Assembly (NCBI GenBank): GCA_964611145.1 | Contig: CAZSYM010000003.1 | Coordinates: 53,561-117,560 of the forward strand | Reading direction: 5' to 3' | Source: WFQV01 sp964611145 | GTDB taxonomy: Bacteria; Bacteroidota; Ignavibacteria; Ignavibacteriales; Melioribacteraceae | DNA length: 64,000 bases | Shown: piece after piece, positions 7,799-16,816 of the stretch | Layout: the number at the start of each line of letters is the position of its first letter | Position numbering within the stretch: the first letter of the stretch is position 1 | Made by a program: the position numbers and the translations under genes | The notes under the pieces: generated by a model | The model's input: the letters and a program-made list of their open reading frames with translations, nothing else | What the model was told of the DNA's origin: nothing | Database searches by the model: none

Positions 7799-8211
7799 TG
7801 AAAATAGCGAAAGAATTTAGATGGGAAATGGGACACAGATTACCTTTTCACAAGGGGAAATGTAAGAATCTCCATGGGCATTCCTACAAAATGCTTGTGG
7901 AATTCGAAGGGGAATTGAACAACGACGGCATGGTAATGGATTATTATGATGTTAAAAACCTAATTGCTCCCTTAGTGGAGGAGCTCGACCATTCCGTAAT
8001 GGTAAAAGACGACGACACGGAATTAATTAACGCCTTAAAATCGATAAATTCAAGAATGAATATAGTGCCCTTTCACACGACGGCGGAAAATATTTGTTTT
8101 TACTTTCTTGAGAAAATAAAAAAGTTAAACACGAATAAAAACTTAAAAAAAGTACGAGTTTGGGTTTACGAAACGGAAAACACTTACGCAACGGAGGAAA
8201 CCGCACTTTAA
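7795..8211 (+). CDS. queD: 6-carboxy-5,6,7,8-tetrahydropterin synthase
   Basis: Converts 7,8-dihydroneopterin triphosphate to 6-carboxytetrahydropterin, the QueE substrate. From the ATG at 7795 the zinc ligands His14, His27 and His29 (LHGHSY), catalytic Cys23 and the catalytic histidine in LDHSVM are present. HTTAENICFYFLEK matches the conserved PTAEN block with His in place of Pro. The family length of about 120-140 residues fits. The ATG at 7795 overlaps the queE stop and follows GAAGAGG; a second ATG at 7798 is equally possible, while the longer upstream frame lacks homology. Confidence 0.95.
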   Translation: MMKIAKEFRWEMGHRLPFHKGKCKNLHGHSYKMLVEFEGELNNDGMVMDYYDVKNLIAPLVEELDHSVMVKDDDTELINALKSINSRMNIVPFHTTAENICFYFLEKIKKLNTNKNLKKVRVWVYETENTYATEETAL

Positions 8212-8235
8212 CTTTAAACTTTGGAAAACCTTGCT

Positions 8236-9537
8236 CTACTTGGGCAAAGTAACGTAAAAAACCGTACCTTCACCGGGAGTACTTTCCACGCGGATTTTAC
8301 CTTTATTTTTCCGCACCAAATCTTTTACTAATTTCATGCCGAATCCTGCACCGGATTCGTACTTCGTGCCAGGGCGAGTATCAGAAAAATCTGAATCGAA
8401 CAATCTCGTTGCAGTTTTTTCGTCCATTCCAATACCATAATCACGGATAGCTAAAACAACATTATCCCCTTTCTCGTGAGCCTCAATTTCTATTTTACTC
8501 CCATCTTCGGAAAACTTAAGAGCATTGGACAAAAGATTTCTCAATATCGCTTCCAGCATATTTTTATCGGCATGAACGAATAATTTTTCATTCACGGTAT
8601 TAAACTCACGGATACGTTTTACACGAAAACTCTCGGTAAAAAAGGATAAAACACTTTGCAATATCTCTCTTAAATTTAGCTTTTCGAATTTCGGTGTAAT
8701 AAGTTGTTGTTCGCTCCGAGACCAAAGCAAAAGATTTTCCAGCAATTCATAAGTTTTTCTGTTCTGTTTATTTATAATGTCCAACAATTTCTCTTTCTCC
8801 GCTTCGGTTGTTTCTTCCTCTAAAAGGAAATTTACAACATTCATAATGTTACCTATCGGGTTGCGTAAATCGTGGGCAATAATTGAAAGGAGACGTATTC
8901 TCTCATTGTTTAACTTCTCAAGTCTTTCCTTTTGTGCCCTTATCTTCTGACTATACTCCTCATTCGTTTCTAAAGACTTTTCCAAAGAATTTATAAAAAT
9001 CGTAGTGCCTATTGTCGCGCCCAAAATCATCACCGCCATAAAAAGAGCGCTCTGTTGGAGTTGCGGTTGCCCGGAAAAATACATCAATATAGGATAACCA
9101 AACATATAAATCGCTCCCAGAAAGAGCATGTTTCTTTTGTTTACAATAAAGCCCATCGAAAAAATTAGTACCGGTATCGTTACAAAATCTTGTAGAATTA
9201 TATTAATACCAAATCTATGATGAAGCAAGAGATAAAAATAAGATGCTATTAAAATGCTTACCGACGAATAAACAATAATTAAAAAGGAAGTACGAAAACT
9301 AATGGAATCGAAATAAAATAGGAGATACGAAAAGATAATTATCGTGAGAGCAAATATATCTCCGCTAATCAAAGTTTTTGGCAGGGTTTCAAAATTTAAA
9401 ACCAAATCCAAAGTGTATCCTAAAACAAAAAAGAGAGCAATAAGATTAAAGAGAAGTTTTTGCTCCTTAATCAGCGAACGATGAATTGCTTGTACCCCGT
9501 GTACCACAGGGAAATTCAGTTTTTCCCGCATAGACAT
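8236..9537 (-). CDS. Orphan membrane sensor histidine kinase
   Basis: The 433-residue protein has about six transmembrane helices (residues 28-182) with little extracellular sequence. A coiled linker (185-215) leads to a HisKA domain with the phospho-acceptor His222 in IIAHDLRNPIGN. The HATPase_c domain shows NLLSNALKFSEDG (N box), DYGIGMD (G1) and GAGFGMKLVKDLV (G2), so all catalytic elements are intact. The compact membrane sensor suggests a signal within or near the membrane. No response regulator is adjacent, so the partner lies elsewhere. It sits convergent to queD with a gap of only 24 bp. Confidence 0.88.
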   Translation of the reverse strand: MSMREKLNFPVVHGVQAIHRSLIKEQKLLFNLIALFFVLGYTLDLVLNFETLPKTLISGDIFALTIIIFSYLLFYFDSISFRTSFLIIVYSSVSILIASYFYLLLHHRFGINIILQDFVTIPVLIFSMGFIVNKRNMLFLGAIYMFGYPILMYFSGQPQLQQSALFMAVMILGATIGTTIFINSLEKSLETNEEYSQKIRAQKERLEKLNNERIRLLSIIAHDLRNPIGNIMNVVNFLLEEETTEAEKEKLLDIINKQNRKTYELLENLLLWSRSEQQLITPKFEKLNLREILQSVLSFFTESFRVKRIREFNTVNEKLFVHADKNMLEAILRNLLSNALKFSEDGSKIEIEAHEKGDNVVLAIRDYGIGMDEKTATRLFDSDFSDTRPGTKYESGAGFGMKLVKDLVRKNKGKIRVESTPGEGTVFYVTLPK

Positions 9538-9663
9538 TGTTAAACTCTACATATTTTTACACAAAATAATTTCCGCTTTTAAAAAATAAAGATAACAAAA
9601 TATTTCGAAGAGATTTTCCTTAAAATTTCCATTTTTACCTTTTCGTTTTTTCGCCTTGAAAAC

Positions 9664-11931
9664 TCAATTATTTAAGAATAATTTCTTATTCGGGCGTTCA
9701 CCCATGAAATATTCCAACTTTCCGCCTTTCGTTATTTCTCCGTGCTTAATAAAAGGTCGTGTTATTTCCTTTCCGTTCAAAAGGATTTTCTCCAAGTAAA
9801 TATTTCCCTTCCCAAAATTATGAGCTATTATTTCAAATCTTTTTCCGCTCGGAAGCCTGATTTCGGCATGTTTTAATAATGGTGTGCCAAAATAGTATTT
9901 CCCGTCGGCGGGATTAATGGGATAAAAACCAAAGGCGCTAAAAACGTACCATGCCGACATTTGTCCACAGTCTTCGTTTCCCGCATAACCGGAAGGCTTG
10001 TCGGTGTAAAACTCATCTGCAATTTTCTTTACGTAATACTGTGCCTTCCACGGCTCTGCAGAAAAATTGTATAGATAAGCGATGTGATGGCTCGGTTCGT
10101 TACCGTGAGCATATTGCCCGATAAAACCGGAGGCATTTCCGTTTACATCCGCCGGTTTAACATCGAGAGTGAAAAACTTATTGAGCTTTCGGGTGAAATC
10201 CTGCTTGCCTCCCAACAGACTTATTAAGCCGTCAACATCTTCCGGAACATACCAAAGATATTGCCATGCGTTTCCCTCCGTAAAGGGATAACCGCCGTTT
10301 CCTCCGTATTTCAAAGGCGAAAAAGGTTTTATCCAATTTCCACGACTATCTTTGCCCCGGAAAAAACCTATTTTCTTATCGAAAAGATTTTTATAAAGTT
10401 TCCATCTCCGAGTGAAAAAATCGAAATCTTCTTTTTTGCCGAAATAATCCGCTAACTCCGCGGCGCACCAATCATCATAAGCATTTTCCAATTGAATGGA
10501 AACGGATTGAGTTTGCAAATCCTCCGGGAAATAACCGTAACTTTCCAAAAGCTCGAACGGGGAATTTATATGAGGAGTCGTAAGCGACGCTTTAACCGCC
10601 TTATAGGCAATGTCGTAATCGAAGCCTTTAATACCTTTCTTTATTGCATCGACAATAACGGGGACGGCATGATTTCCTATCATACAATAAGTTTCCTCTC
10701 CCCACAACTGCCAAATGGGAAGAAAACCGAAGTCCTCATATTCTCTGAGCATCGAATTTATCAAAGAGGGAACGATATCAGGCTTCAGAATTGTGTAAAG
10801 GGGATGTGCCGCACGATAAGTGTCCCAAAGCGAAAAGGTGCTGTAATGAACACTATCTTCGGCCGTTCTTTCAACGCCATTGATGTCCACATATTTCCCG
10901 TCAACATCCGCTATATTGTTCGGTTGGATGAAAAGATGATAAAGCCCAGTATAAAAAATCCTTTTTGTTTTATCGGAAGCGCTGATGTCCACAACGGACA
11001 GTAATTTGTTCCATTGACTTTTCGTTTGTTCGACCACGGCATCGAAATTAAAATCCTTGATTTCCGCTTTCAAATTCTTTCGAGCGCCTTCCGGACTCAC
11101 GGAAGAAATTCCCGTCTTTATTATCAACGGTTCGGCATTCCCTTTCGGAAAAGTAAGGACAAGCTTGAGGCGGCGCCCGTTTGCGATTCGAACGTTTTTA
11201 TAAATTCTTTTGCCGTCTTTAAAAATCGCCGAGGCGAATGGGCGTGAAAATTCGGCGCGGAAATAAACCTTTCGCAAGCGAGCCCAACCTGTGATTATTC
11301 TATATCCCTCTATAGTTCTGTTATTCGGTATTCTTATTTGCGCTCCTATTATTCTACAAACCCAGTAAGGGCGAGCTTTATCGAGCGAATGCTCCATGTC
11401 CACAATAAGATGATAGGGCTTTCCGTCGGGGAAGGTATAGCGTTGCATTCCGCAATGCGGGGTGGCGGTAAGCTCGGCTTGTATTTTATAATCCTTCAAA
11501 AGGACGCTGTAATATCCCGGGAAAGCATGTTCGCTTTCATGTTCGAAAGCGGAACGGTAGCCTGGTGTTTTTCTATCGTCGGAGCCCGGTTCCCATTTTA
11601 TTTTCCCGCCATAAGGCATAAAAAGTATATCGAATAAATCCGCCACTCCGGTGCCGTTCAAGTGCGTATGGGTAAAACCGACAATCGTACTATCGGCATA
11701 GTCATATCCGCTACATGGGTCTTCGGGATTATCGTCCGTATCGGGGCTTAATTGTACCAATCCGAAAGGGGCGCATGCGCCCGGGAAATTGCTTCCCGAA
11801 AGGCTTAGGCTATCCACCGAGCCCGTTCCGATAAAAACATTGACAAAGCGTGTATAATCTTTGGAGAACGATTGCCCCAAACCGAATTGTGCAGAAAGGA
11901 CAAGAAAAATAACGAAGGAAATTTTTTTCAT
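9664..11931 (-). CDS. Secreted GH92 family glycosidase (alpha-mannosidase type)
   Basis: Predicted exo-acting alpha-mannosidase of family GH92, a calcium-dependent inverting group common in glycan-degrading Bacteroidota. From the ATG at 11931 (MKKISF) a signal peptide ends near FGLGQ, so the enzyme is exported. Family marks follow: VNVFIGTG and GSNFPGACAPFGLVQLSPDT in the N-terminal beta domain, SLWDTYRAAHPLYT and EGNAWQYLWYVPED in the (alpha/alpha)6 domain, GNEPSHH, and GNEDCGQMSAWYVFSAFGFY. The length of 755 residues is normal. No type IX sorting domain is evident at the C-terminus. Linkage specificity cannot be read from sequence. Confidence 0.92.
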   Translation of the reverse strand: MKKISFVIFLVLSAQFGLGQSFSKDYTRFVNVFIGTGSVDSLSLSGSNFPGACAPFGLVQLSPDTDDNPEDPCSGYDYADSTIVGFTHTHLNGTGVADLFDILFMPYGGKIKWEPGSDDRKTPGYRSAFEHESEHAFPGYYSVLLKDYKIQAELTATPHCGMQRYTFPDGKPYHLIVDMEHSLDKARPYWVCRIIGAQIRIPNNRTIEGYRIITGWARLRKVYFRAEFSRPFASAIFKDGKRIYKNVRIANGRRLKLVLTFPKGNAEPLIIKTGISSVSPEGARKNLKAEIKDFNFDAVVEQTKSQWNKLLSVVDISASDKTKRIFYTGLYHLFIQPNNIADVDGKYVDINGVERTAEDSVHYSTFSLWDTYRAAHPLYTILKPDIVPSLINSMLREYEDFGFLPIWQLWGEETYCMIGNHAVPVIVDAIKKGIKGFDYDIAYKAVKASLTTPHINSPFELLESYGYFPEDLQTQSVSIQLENAYDDWCAAELADYFGKKEDFDFFTRRWKLYKNLFDKKIGFFRGKDSRGNWIKPFSPLKYGGNGGYPFTEGNAWQYLWYVPEDVDGLISLLGGKQDFTRKLNKFFTLDVKPADVNGNASGFIGQYAHGNEPSHHIAYLYNFSAEPWKAQYYVKKIADEFYTDKPSGYAGNEDCGQMSAWYVFSAFGFYPINPADGKYYFGTPLLKHAEIRLPSGKRFEIIAHNFGKGNIYLEKILLNGKEITRPFIKHGEITKGGKLEYFMGERPNKKLFLNN

Positions 11932-11949
11932 CGCAAACCTCAAAGTGTT

Positions 11950-12882
11950 TTAAATTCTTCTTCTAAATCCCTCTCCCAGTACCTCGTGAACATTGTGAAT
12001 TACTACGAATGCGTCGGGATCTATTTTCTTTATTGTTTCCGTGAGTCGCCCCACTTCTTTCAAAGTTACTACCGTTACAATTACCTCGCGCTCGATATTC
12101 TTATACAGCCCGCGGGATTTGAGCGCCGTGGCGCCGCGACTGAAATCATGGATTATCGTTTTGGCAATCTCCTCCGATTTTTCCGAAATAATAGTAGCCA
12201 TGCGTGCATAATCGAAGCCGTCGATAATTACGTCTATTATTCTCGTGGAAATAAAAAGGAGAAAGAAGGCGTAGAAAGTAAGAATTATTGCCGATTTTTC
12301 GGGAGAGAGATTCTCGAAATGAATAACCAATCCAGCGAAGGTGATTATCAAAAAATCCGTTATCATTATTGCTTGTCCGGGTTTAATGCCGTAATGCTTT
12401 TGCATTATTGCCGCCACTATATCCGACCCCGCCGTTGTCCCTTTGAATTTAAAGATAATACCAACTCCAACCCCTATCAACGTACCGCTGATTATTATCA
12501 AAAAGAGGAAATCGTTGTTCATCAAATTTCGGACGGCTTCGGAATCTTGGAGATGAATAAACGAAAAACCGGGGACGTCGCCTCGGAAGAAATCAATAAA
12601 AAACGAGCTTACGGTGAACCCGTAAAAAGTCCTTATGCCGAAAAGTTTTCCCAGTTCCTTTATTCCCCAAATGTAAAGCGGGACATTTATCAACCAAATC
12701 AACAAGCCGACGGGAATTCTGTTGCCCGAAAGGTAATGAATGGCCATAGCCAATCCGCTTGCCCCGCCGGGTACGACCTTTGCATCCACAAGAAACACAC
12801 CGATGCCCAAAGCCAAAAGAAGGGAACCGACGGTAATTGCAATATAATCCACAAGAGGAACTTTCTCTTTGAGTTTTCCCAT
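11950..12882 (-). CDS. YitT-family membrane protein (DUF161 + DUF2179)
   Basis: The 310-residue protein has five or six transmembrane helices containing the repeated YitT motifs (VVPGGASGLAMAIHYLSG, then FKFKGTTAGSDIVAAIMQK). A C-terminal soluble DUF2179 domain (about 225-310) holds YKNIEREVIVTVVTLKEVGR and DPDAFVVIHNVHEVLG. Family members are inner-membrane proteins of unknown transport function. The ATG at 12882 was chosen because GGGGA lies just upstream; a longer frame starts at 12912 without support. It lies downstream of dnaA and upstream of the GH92 gene, with a short gap to each. Confidence 0.88.
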   Translation of the reverse strand: MGKLKEKVPLVDYIAITVGSLLLALGIGVFLVDAKVVPGGASGLAMAIHYLSGNRIPVGLLIWLINVPLYIWGIKELGKLFGIRTFYGFTVSSFFIDFFRGDVPGFSFIHLQDSEAVRNLMNNDFLFLIIISGTLIGVGVGIIFKFKGTTAGSDIVAAIMQKHYGIKPGQAIMITDFLIITFAGLVIHFENLSPEKSAIILTFYAFFLLFISTRIIDVIIDGFDYARMATIISEKSEEIAKTIIHDFSRGATALKSRGLYKNIEREVIVTVVTLKEVGRLTETIKKIDPDAFVVIHNVHEVLGEGFRRRI

Positions 12883-12984
12883 TTTACTTTCCCCGTAAAA
12901 AAATAATTTCAACGATTTAATTTAACCATTTGAAAGATTTCTTTGGAGGGAATTTGATTTTCGGGAAAGGTGTTTTGCCCTCGA

Positions 12985-14376
12985 TTAAGCAACACCCAAT
13001 TCTATTTTGTTTCTTATGGATTCAACCGTTTCTTTGAGATGGGAATCTTCGTTTATCATATTATCAACACTATTAAAAGCGTGAATAACCGTGGAATGAT
13101 CGCGTCCGCCGAAATGCAATCCGATTGTCTTTAGCGAAGAGCGGGTAAGTTTCTTTGACAAATACATAGCCACTTGGCGAGCAAGGACAACCTCTTTCTT
13201 TCGATTTTTTTCCCGCACCTTGTTTTCGTCCACACCGAAAAACTCGCACACAACTTTCGTGATGTAATCAATCGAAATATTCACTTCCCGACTGGTGGAA
13301 ATTTCTTTAACGGTTTTCTTAACCAGTTCGAAATCTATCTCCCGCGAATTAAGAGAAGAATTTGCTAACAATTTTATCAAGCAACCTTCCAATTCCCGAA
13401 TGTTAGAAGTTATGTTATGAGCGATGTACTCCAAAATGTCGTTGGAAATTTCGATGCCATAGCTTTCGGCTTTGTTCTTCAAAATCGCAATCCTTGTCTC
13501 GAAATCGGGGGGCTGAATATCCGCCGTCAAACCCCATTGAAATCTTGAAATCAAACGCTCGTTGAGTCCCAGCAGTTCTTTCGGCGGTTTGTCGCTGGAA
13601 AGAACAATTTGTTTGCCCATTTGATGAAGAGTGTTAAATATATGAAAGAAGAGATCTTGGGTTTTTTCCTTCCCAATCAAAAATTGAATATCGTCAATAA
13701 TTAAAACATCCATGCTTTTGTAAAAATTGGAGAATTCGTTCACCGTATTATTTTGAATGGCTTCGACAAACTCCACCGTAAATATATCGGAGGAAAGATA
13801 AATCACGCGCTTTTCCGGGAAGCTTTCCAAAACAGCGTTACCAATGGCTTGAATCAAGTGTGTTTTTCCCAAGCCGACACCGCCGTAAACGAACAAGGGG
13901 TTGAAAGAAGTTTGTCCCGGATTCTTACTTATCGCAATAGCCGCAGCGCGAGCAAGCTGATTACTTTCCCCCTTGATGAAATTCTCGAAACGATAACGAG
14001 GATTCAGAAAAGAGTCAAAGTCCTTTTTGGGGGATTTCGGTTCTACAGTCGGGGATTCTTCTTTTATTGTTTCGACCAAAGGAGGCAAGGGCTCGCTATC
14101 GTCCATAATCACATAAACAAGTTGAGCGTCTTCCCCCAGTACTTGCGTAATCGTTTTAGTGATTAAAGTATTATAATGCTCGTCAATCCATTCGATAAAG
14201 AAGTTATTCGGTACCTGGATTTTCAATTTAGAGCCCACCAAGCTCAAAGGTTTAATCGGTACGAACCATGTGTTATATGTAATCGCAGGGACATTTTTTT
14301 TGATGATTGCCAGGCACTCTTTCCAAATTTCCTTGGCGGACGAAGGTTCGTGCTTGTTTGGCGCATCCAATTTCAT
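12985..14376 (-). CDS. dnaA: Chromosomal replication initiator protein DnaA
   Basis: Replication initiator AAA+ ATPase. All four domains are visible: domain I (EIWKECLAIIKKNVPAITYN, TWFVPIKPLSL), a short linker (about 105-135), the AAA+ core with RYRFENFIKGESNQLARAAA, Walker A GGVGLGKTH and Walker B LIIDDIQF, and domain IV with the DnaA-box-binding signature GRDHSTVIHAFNSVDNMI. I prefer the ATG at 14376; an in-frame GTG at 14403 would put a perfect DnaA box (14384-14392) inside the coding region. The box next to the start suggests autoregulation. The gene borders the gene-free candidate origin. Confidence 0.98.
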   Translation of the reverse strand: MKLDAPNKHEPSSAKEIWKECLAIIKKNVPAITYNTWFVPIKPLSLVGSKLKIQVPNNFFIEWIDEHYNTLITKTITQVLGEDAQLVYVIMDDSEPLPPLVETIKEESPTVEPKSPKKDFDSFLNPRYRFENFIKGESNQLARAAAIAISKNPGQTSFNPLFVYGGVGLGKTHLIQAIGNAVLESFPEKRVIYLSSDIFTVEFVEAIQNNTVNEFSNFYKSMDVLIIDDIQFLIGKEKTQDLFFHIFNTLHQMGKQIVLSSDKPPKELLGLNERLISRFQWGLTADIQPPDFETRIAILKNKAESYGIEISNDILEYIAHNITSNIRELEGCLIKLLANSSLNSREIDFELVKKTVKEISTSREVNISIDYITKVVCEFFGVDENKVREKNRKKEVVLARQVAMYLSKKLTRSSLKTIGLHFGGRDHSTVIHAFNSVDNMINEDSHLKETVESIRNKIELGVA

Positions 14377-14900
14377 CGCTAAGTTATCCACAAATATCAA
14401 CACCCCAAAAAGTTCAAAAAAAGAAAAATTTTAAGCCTTTTTAAAAATTCTAAATTTGTTTATTCACAATTTATTAACATTAAGCGTATCGTGTAACTTG
14501 TTGTAATTTAATAAATTACGAACATGTGTTTAAGTCAACAAACAATTTAACGAACATTTTTCTGTTAATAAGTGTATTCGTGAAACGTTTCACAAAGTCA
14601 AGTTATCAACAAGTTATTAACATATTGCCGTTACCAAAAACCCAATTCAATTATACACTATTAGTTCTTCTTGAGCAAGAAAAAAAAGAAAGAAATTTGT
14701 AAGTCGTTTATTTTCAAGGGATTAAATTTTTGACCGTTAGCAACTTTATTTTAACATGTGAAAATCCATGTAAAGCCCTTTTCCTTGCGCCGCGAAAAAC
14801 AAAGCAATATAATTACGGAAACGAATTTTTTAATGAATAAAAAAATTTACATATTGAAAATTCAAAATATTTTAAGTTCGTAAAGGATTAGTAATCGAGC
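14377..14900. other. Candidate chromosomal origin (oriC) region with DnaA-box-like sequences
   Basis: This very AT-rich interval between divergent dnaA and an epimerase gene is the longest gene-free stretch in the window. It holds a perfect TTATCCACA at 14384-14392, TTATTCACA at 14460-14468, TTATCAACA at 14603-14611, and three TTATTAACA copies at 14471-14479, 14563-14571 (minus strand) and 14614-14622. A/T tracts (14404-14460, 14810-14880) could serve for unwinding. Genes on the right are read away from it and most on the left also point away. No other gene is evident here. dnaA does not mark the origin in every member of this phylum, so this is a hypothesis. Confidence 0.5.
14580..14593. promoter_or_regulatory. 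Perfect 14-bp palindrome GTGAAACGTTTCAC
   Basis: A perfect palindrome with central CG, inside the dnaA-epimerase intergenic region among the DnaA-box-like sites. Its core TGAAACGTTTCA has the form of LacI/GalR-family operators (compare Cra/PurR-type sites). It is not a parS site: the half-sites are in swapped order. Confidence 0.4.
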
Positions 14901-15833
14901 ATGAAAATAGTAGTTACAGGCGGAGCGGGATTTATAGGTAGCCACATAGCGGAGTATTGGAGTCGGCGAGCGGAAGTGGTGATTATCGATAATCTCAGAA
15001 CGGGGAAAAGAGAAAATTTGAGGGGGCTTTCCCATGTTAATTTCGTCGAAGGGGATATTCGCGATGCCGAGCTTGTCGAAAGGCTTCTCGAAGGTGCGGA
15101 TTATGTGTTCAATTTGGCCGCCCTCGTATCGGTACCGGAATCAATCCTCAAACCGGAGGAAACAATTGATATTAACGTAAAAGGCTTAATAAATATTCTT
15201 AACGCCGCCAGGAAACACGGTGTAAAGAAAGTTGTGCATTCTTCCTCCGCGGCAATTTACGGGGACGATCCGCAACTTCCCAAAAGCATAAAAATGAAAC
15301 CGGCGCCTAAAACTCCTTATGGAATTACAAAATTGGACGGAGAATACTGGTGCAGTTTCTACTCGGAGGAATTCGGCGTGCCGACCGTTTCATTGAGATA
15401 CTTCAACGTTTTCGGTCCCAGGCAGGACCCCACAAGTCAGTATGCGGCGGCAATCCCCATCTTTATCAATCGGGCGCTAAAAAACGAACCCCTTGTTATT
15501 TACGGAGACGGCATGCAAACGCGCGACTTCGTTTACGTGAGAGATGTAGTCCGTGCAAATGTTTTGGCGGCAATATCCAAAATATCCACGGGAGTTTTTA
15601 ACGTAGCGAGAGGGAGTTTCATATCGATAAAAGAATTGGCGGAATTGATAATTCGAGAGACAAACTCCGCTTCCAAAATTTTGTTTGAGGAAGCACGCCC
15701 GGGAGATATAAAAGCCAGCTATGCGGATATTACGGAGACTCAAGAATCATTGGGCTTTTTCCCGAAAGAGGAGTTTCTGGAAGGATTACGAAAAACCATT
15801 GCTTTTTTTAAGGAGTCGTATCAAAATGAATAA
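14901..15833 (+). CDS. NAD-dependent sugar-nucleotide epimerase/dehydratase (extended SDR)
   Basis: This 310-residue extended short-chain dehydrogenase resembles UDP-glucose or UDP-GlcNAc 4-epimerases (GalE/WbpP-like). It has the Rossmann motif TGGAGFIG (6-13), NLAALVSVPESI, the catalytic Ser in HSSSAAIYG, Tyr140/Lys144 in PYGITK, the sugar-binding LRYFNVFGPRQDP and GDGMQTRDFVYVRDVV. It likely supplies a nucleotide sugar for surface polysaccharide. The neighbouring asparaginase overlaps its end by 8 bp, a transcriptional link without an obvious pathway link. The exact substrate is not determinable. Confidence 0.9.
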   Translation: MKIVVTGGAGFIGSHIAEYWSRRAEVVIIDNLRTGKRENLRGLSHVNFVEGDIRDAELVERLLEGADYVFNLAALVSVPESILKPEETIDINVKGLINILNAARKHGVKKVVHSSSAAIYGDDPQLPKSIKMKPAPKTPYGITKLDGEYWCSFYSEEFGVPTVSLRYFNVFGPRQDPTSQYAAAIPIFINRALKNEPLVIYGDGMQTRDFVYVRDVVRANVLAAISKISTGVFNVARGSFISIKELAELIIRETNSASKILFEEARPGDIKASYADITETQESLGFFPKEEFLEGLRKTIAFFKESYQNE

Positions 15834-16797
15834 AATCGCTATCATTTTCACAGGCGGTACTTTCTCGATGAAAATAGACCCCGAAACGGGGGGAGCCGTT
15901 CCTTTCTTTCACGGCGAGGAATTGGTAGGAATGATTCCCGAAGCGAAAGAACTTGCCGAGATAGAAATATTTAATTTCGGGAATTATCCCGGTCCGCACA
16001 TGACTCCCCAAAAAATGTTCGAGCTTTCCAAGACGGTTCAAAAGTTTATCGATAGAGAAGATATTGACGGCGTGATTATTACTCACGGTACGGATACATT
16101 GGAAGAAACCGCTTACTTTCTGGATTTGACCGTATTGACCGAAAAGCCGATAGTGGTTATCGGAGCCATGAAAACAAGTACCGAGCCCGATTGGGACGGT
16201 CCTCGGAACTTAACCGACGCAATTCATATTTGCAACAATCCCAATAGCACAGGCATGGGAGTGTTGGTATGCTTGAACGGAGAAATAAACGCCGCCAGCG
16301 AAGTTACCAAAACTCATACGGAGGATTTGGAAACCTTCCACTCGCTTGATTTCGGCGCACTCGGTTTCGTGGAAAAAGGGAGAGTTATTTTCAACCGTCT
16401 GCCTCGAAAACTGGAAAAAATTCCTACGCAAGCAATAGAACCGAATGTGGATTTGATAAAAGTTCATGCAGGAATGACGGACAAGTTTTTCAGATGTTCA
16501 GCCGATAGCGGTGTTTCCGGCATAGTAATGGAAGCGTTGGGCGTAGGGAATGTTCCCCCGCCTGTCTTCGACGGCGTGCGTTACGCTCTGGACAAGGGAA
16601 TTCCCGTCATACTAACTTCCCGATGTCCCGCAGGGGAAACACTTGATATTTACAGCTATCCCGGTGCCGGAAAGTGGTTAAAAAAGGCGGGCGTGATTTT
16701 TGCGGAATATCTGAACGGTCAAAAGGCAAGAATTAAATTGGTAATTTCTTTAGGCAAAACAAAAGATAAAAAAGAACTTGAAAAACTTTTTAGCTGA
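15826..16797 (+). CDS. L-asparaginase (type I-like)
   Basis: Hydrolyses asparagine to aspartate and ammonia. From the ATG at 15826, preceded by AGGAG, both catalytic threonine blocks are visible: FTGGTFSM (Thr12 region) and IITHGTDTLEETAYFLD (Thr89-Asp90). HAGMTDKFF and VVIGAMKTS also fit. There is no signal peptide, so it should be cytoplasmic. The length of 323 residues matches the family. A longer frame beginning at 15721 overlaps the epimerase and is not supported. Glutaminase side activity or an Asp-tRNA-related role cannot be excluded. Confidence 0.9.
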   Translation: MNKIAIIFTGGTFSMKIDPETGGAVPFFHGEELVGMIPEAKELAEIEIFNFGNYPGPHMTPQKMFELSKTVQKFIDREDIDGVIITHGTDTLEETAYFLDLTVLTEKPIVVIGAMKTSTEPDWDGPRNLTDAIHICNNPNSTGMGVLVCLNGEINAASEVTKTHTEDLETFHSLDFGALGFVEKGRVIFNRLPRKLEKIPTQAIEPNVDLIKVHAGMTDKFFRCSADSGVSGIVMEALGVGNVPPPVFDGVRYALDKGIPVILTSRCPAGETLDIYSYPGAGKWLKKAGVIFAEYLNGQKARIKLVISLGKTKDKKELEKLFS

Positions 16798-16816
16798 TTA
16801 AATTAGGAAAAACAAA

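Noticed and set aside
11872..12906. 344-residue plus-strand frame
   Set aside because: Antisense to the YitT-family gene, whose motifs and Shine-Dalgarno are clear.
14580..14593. parS site near dnaA
   Set aside because: The half-sites GTGAAAC/GTTTCAC are in the opposite order to parS (TGTTTCAC/GTGAAACA).
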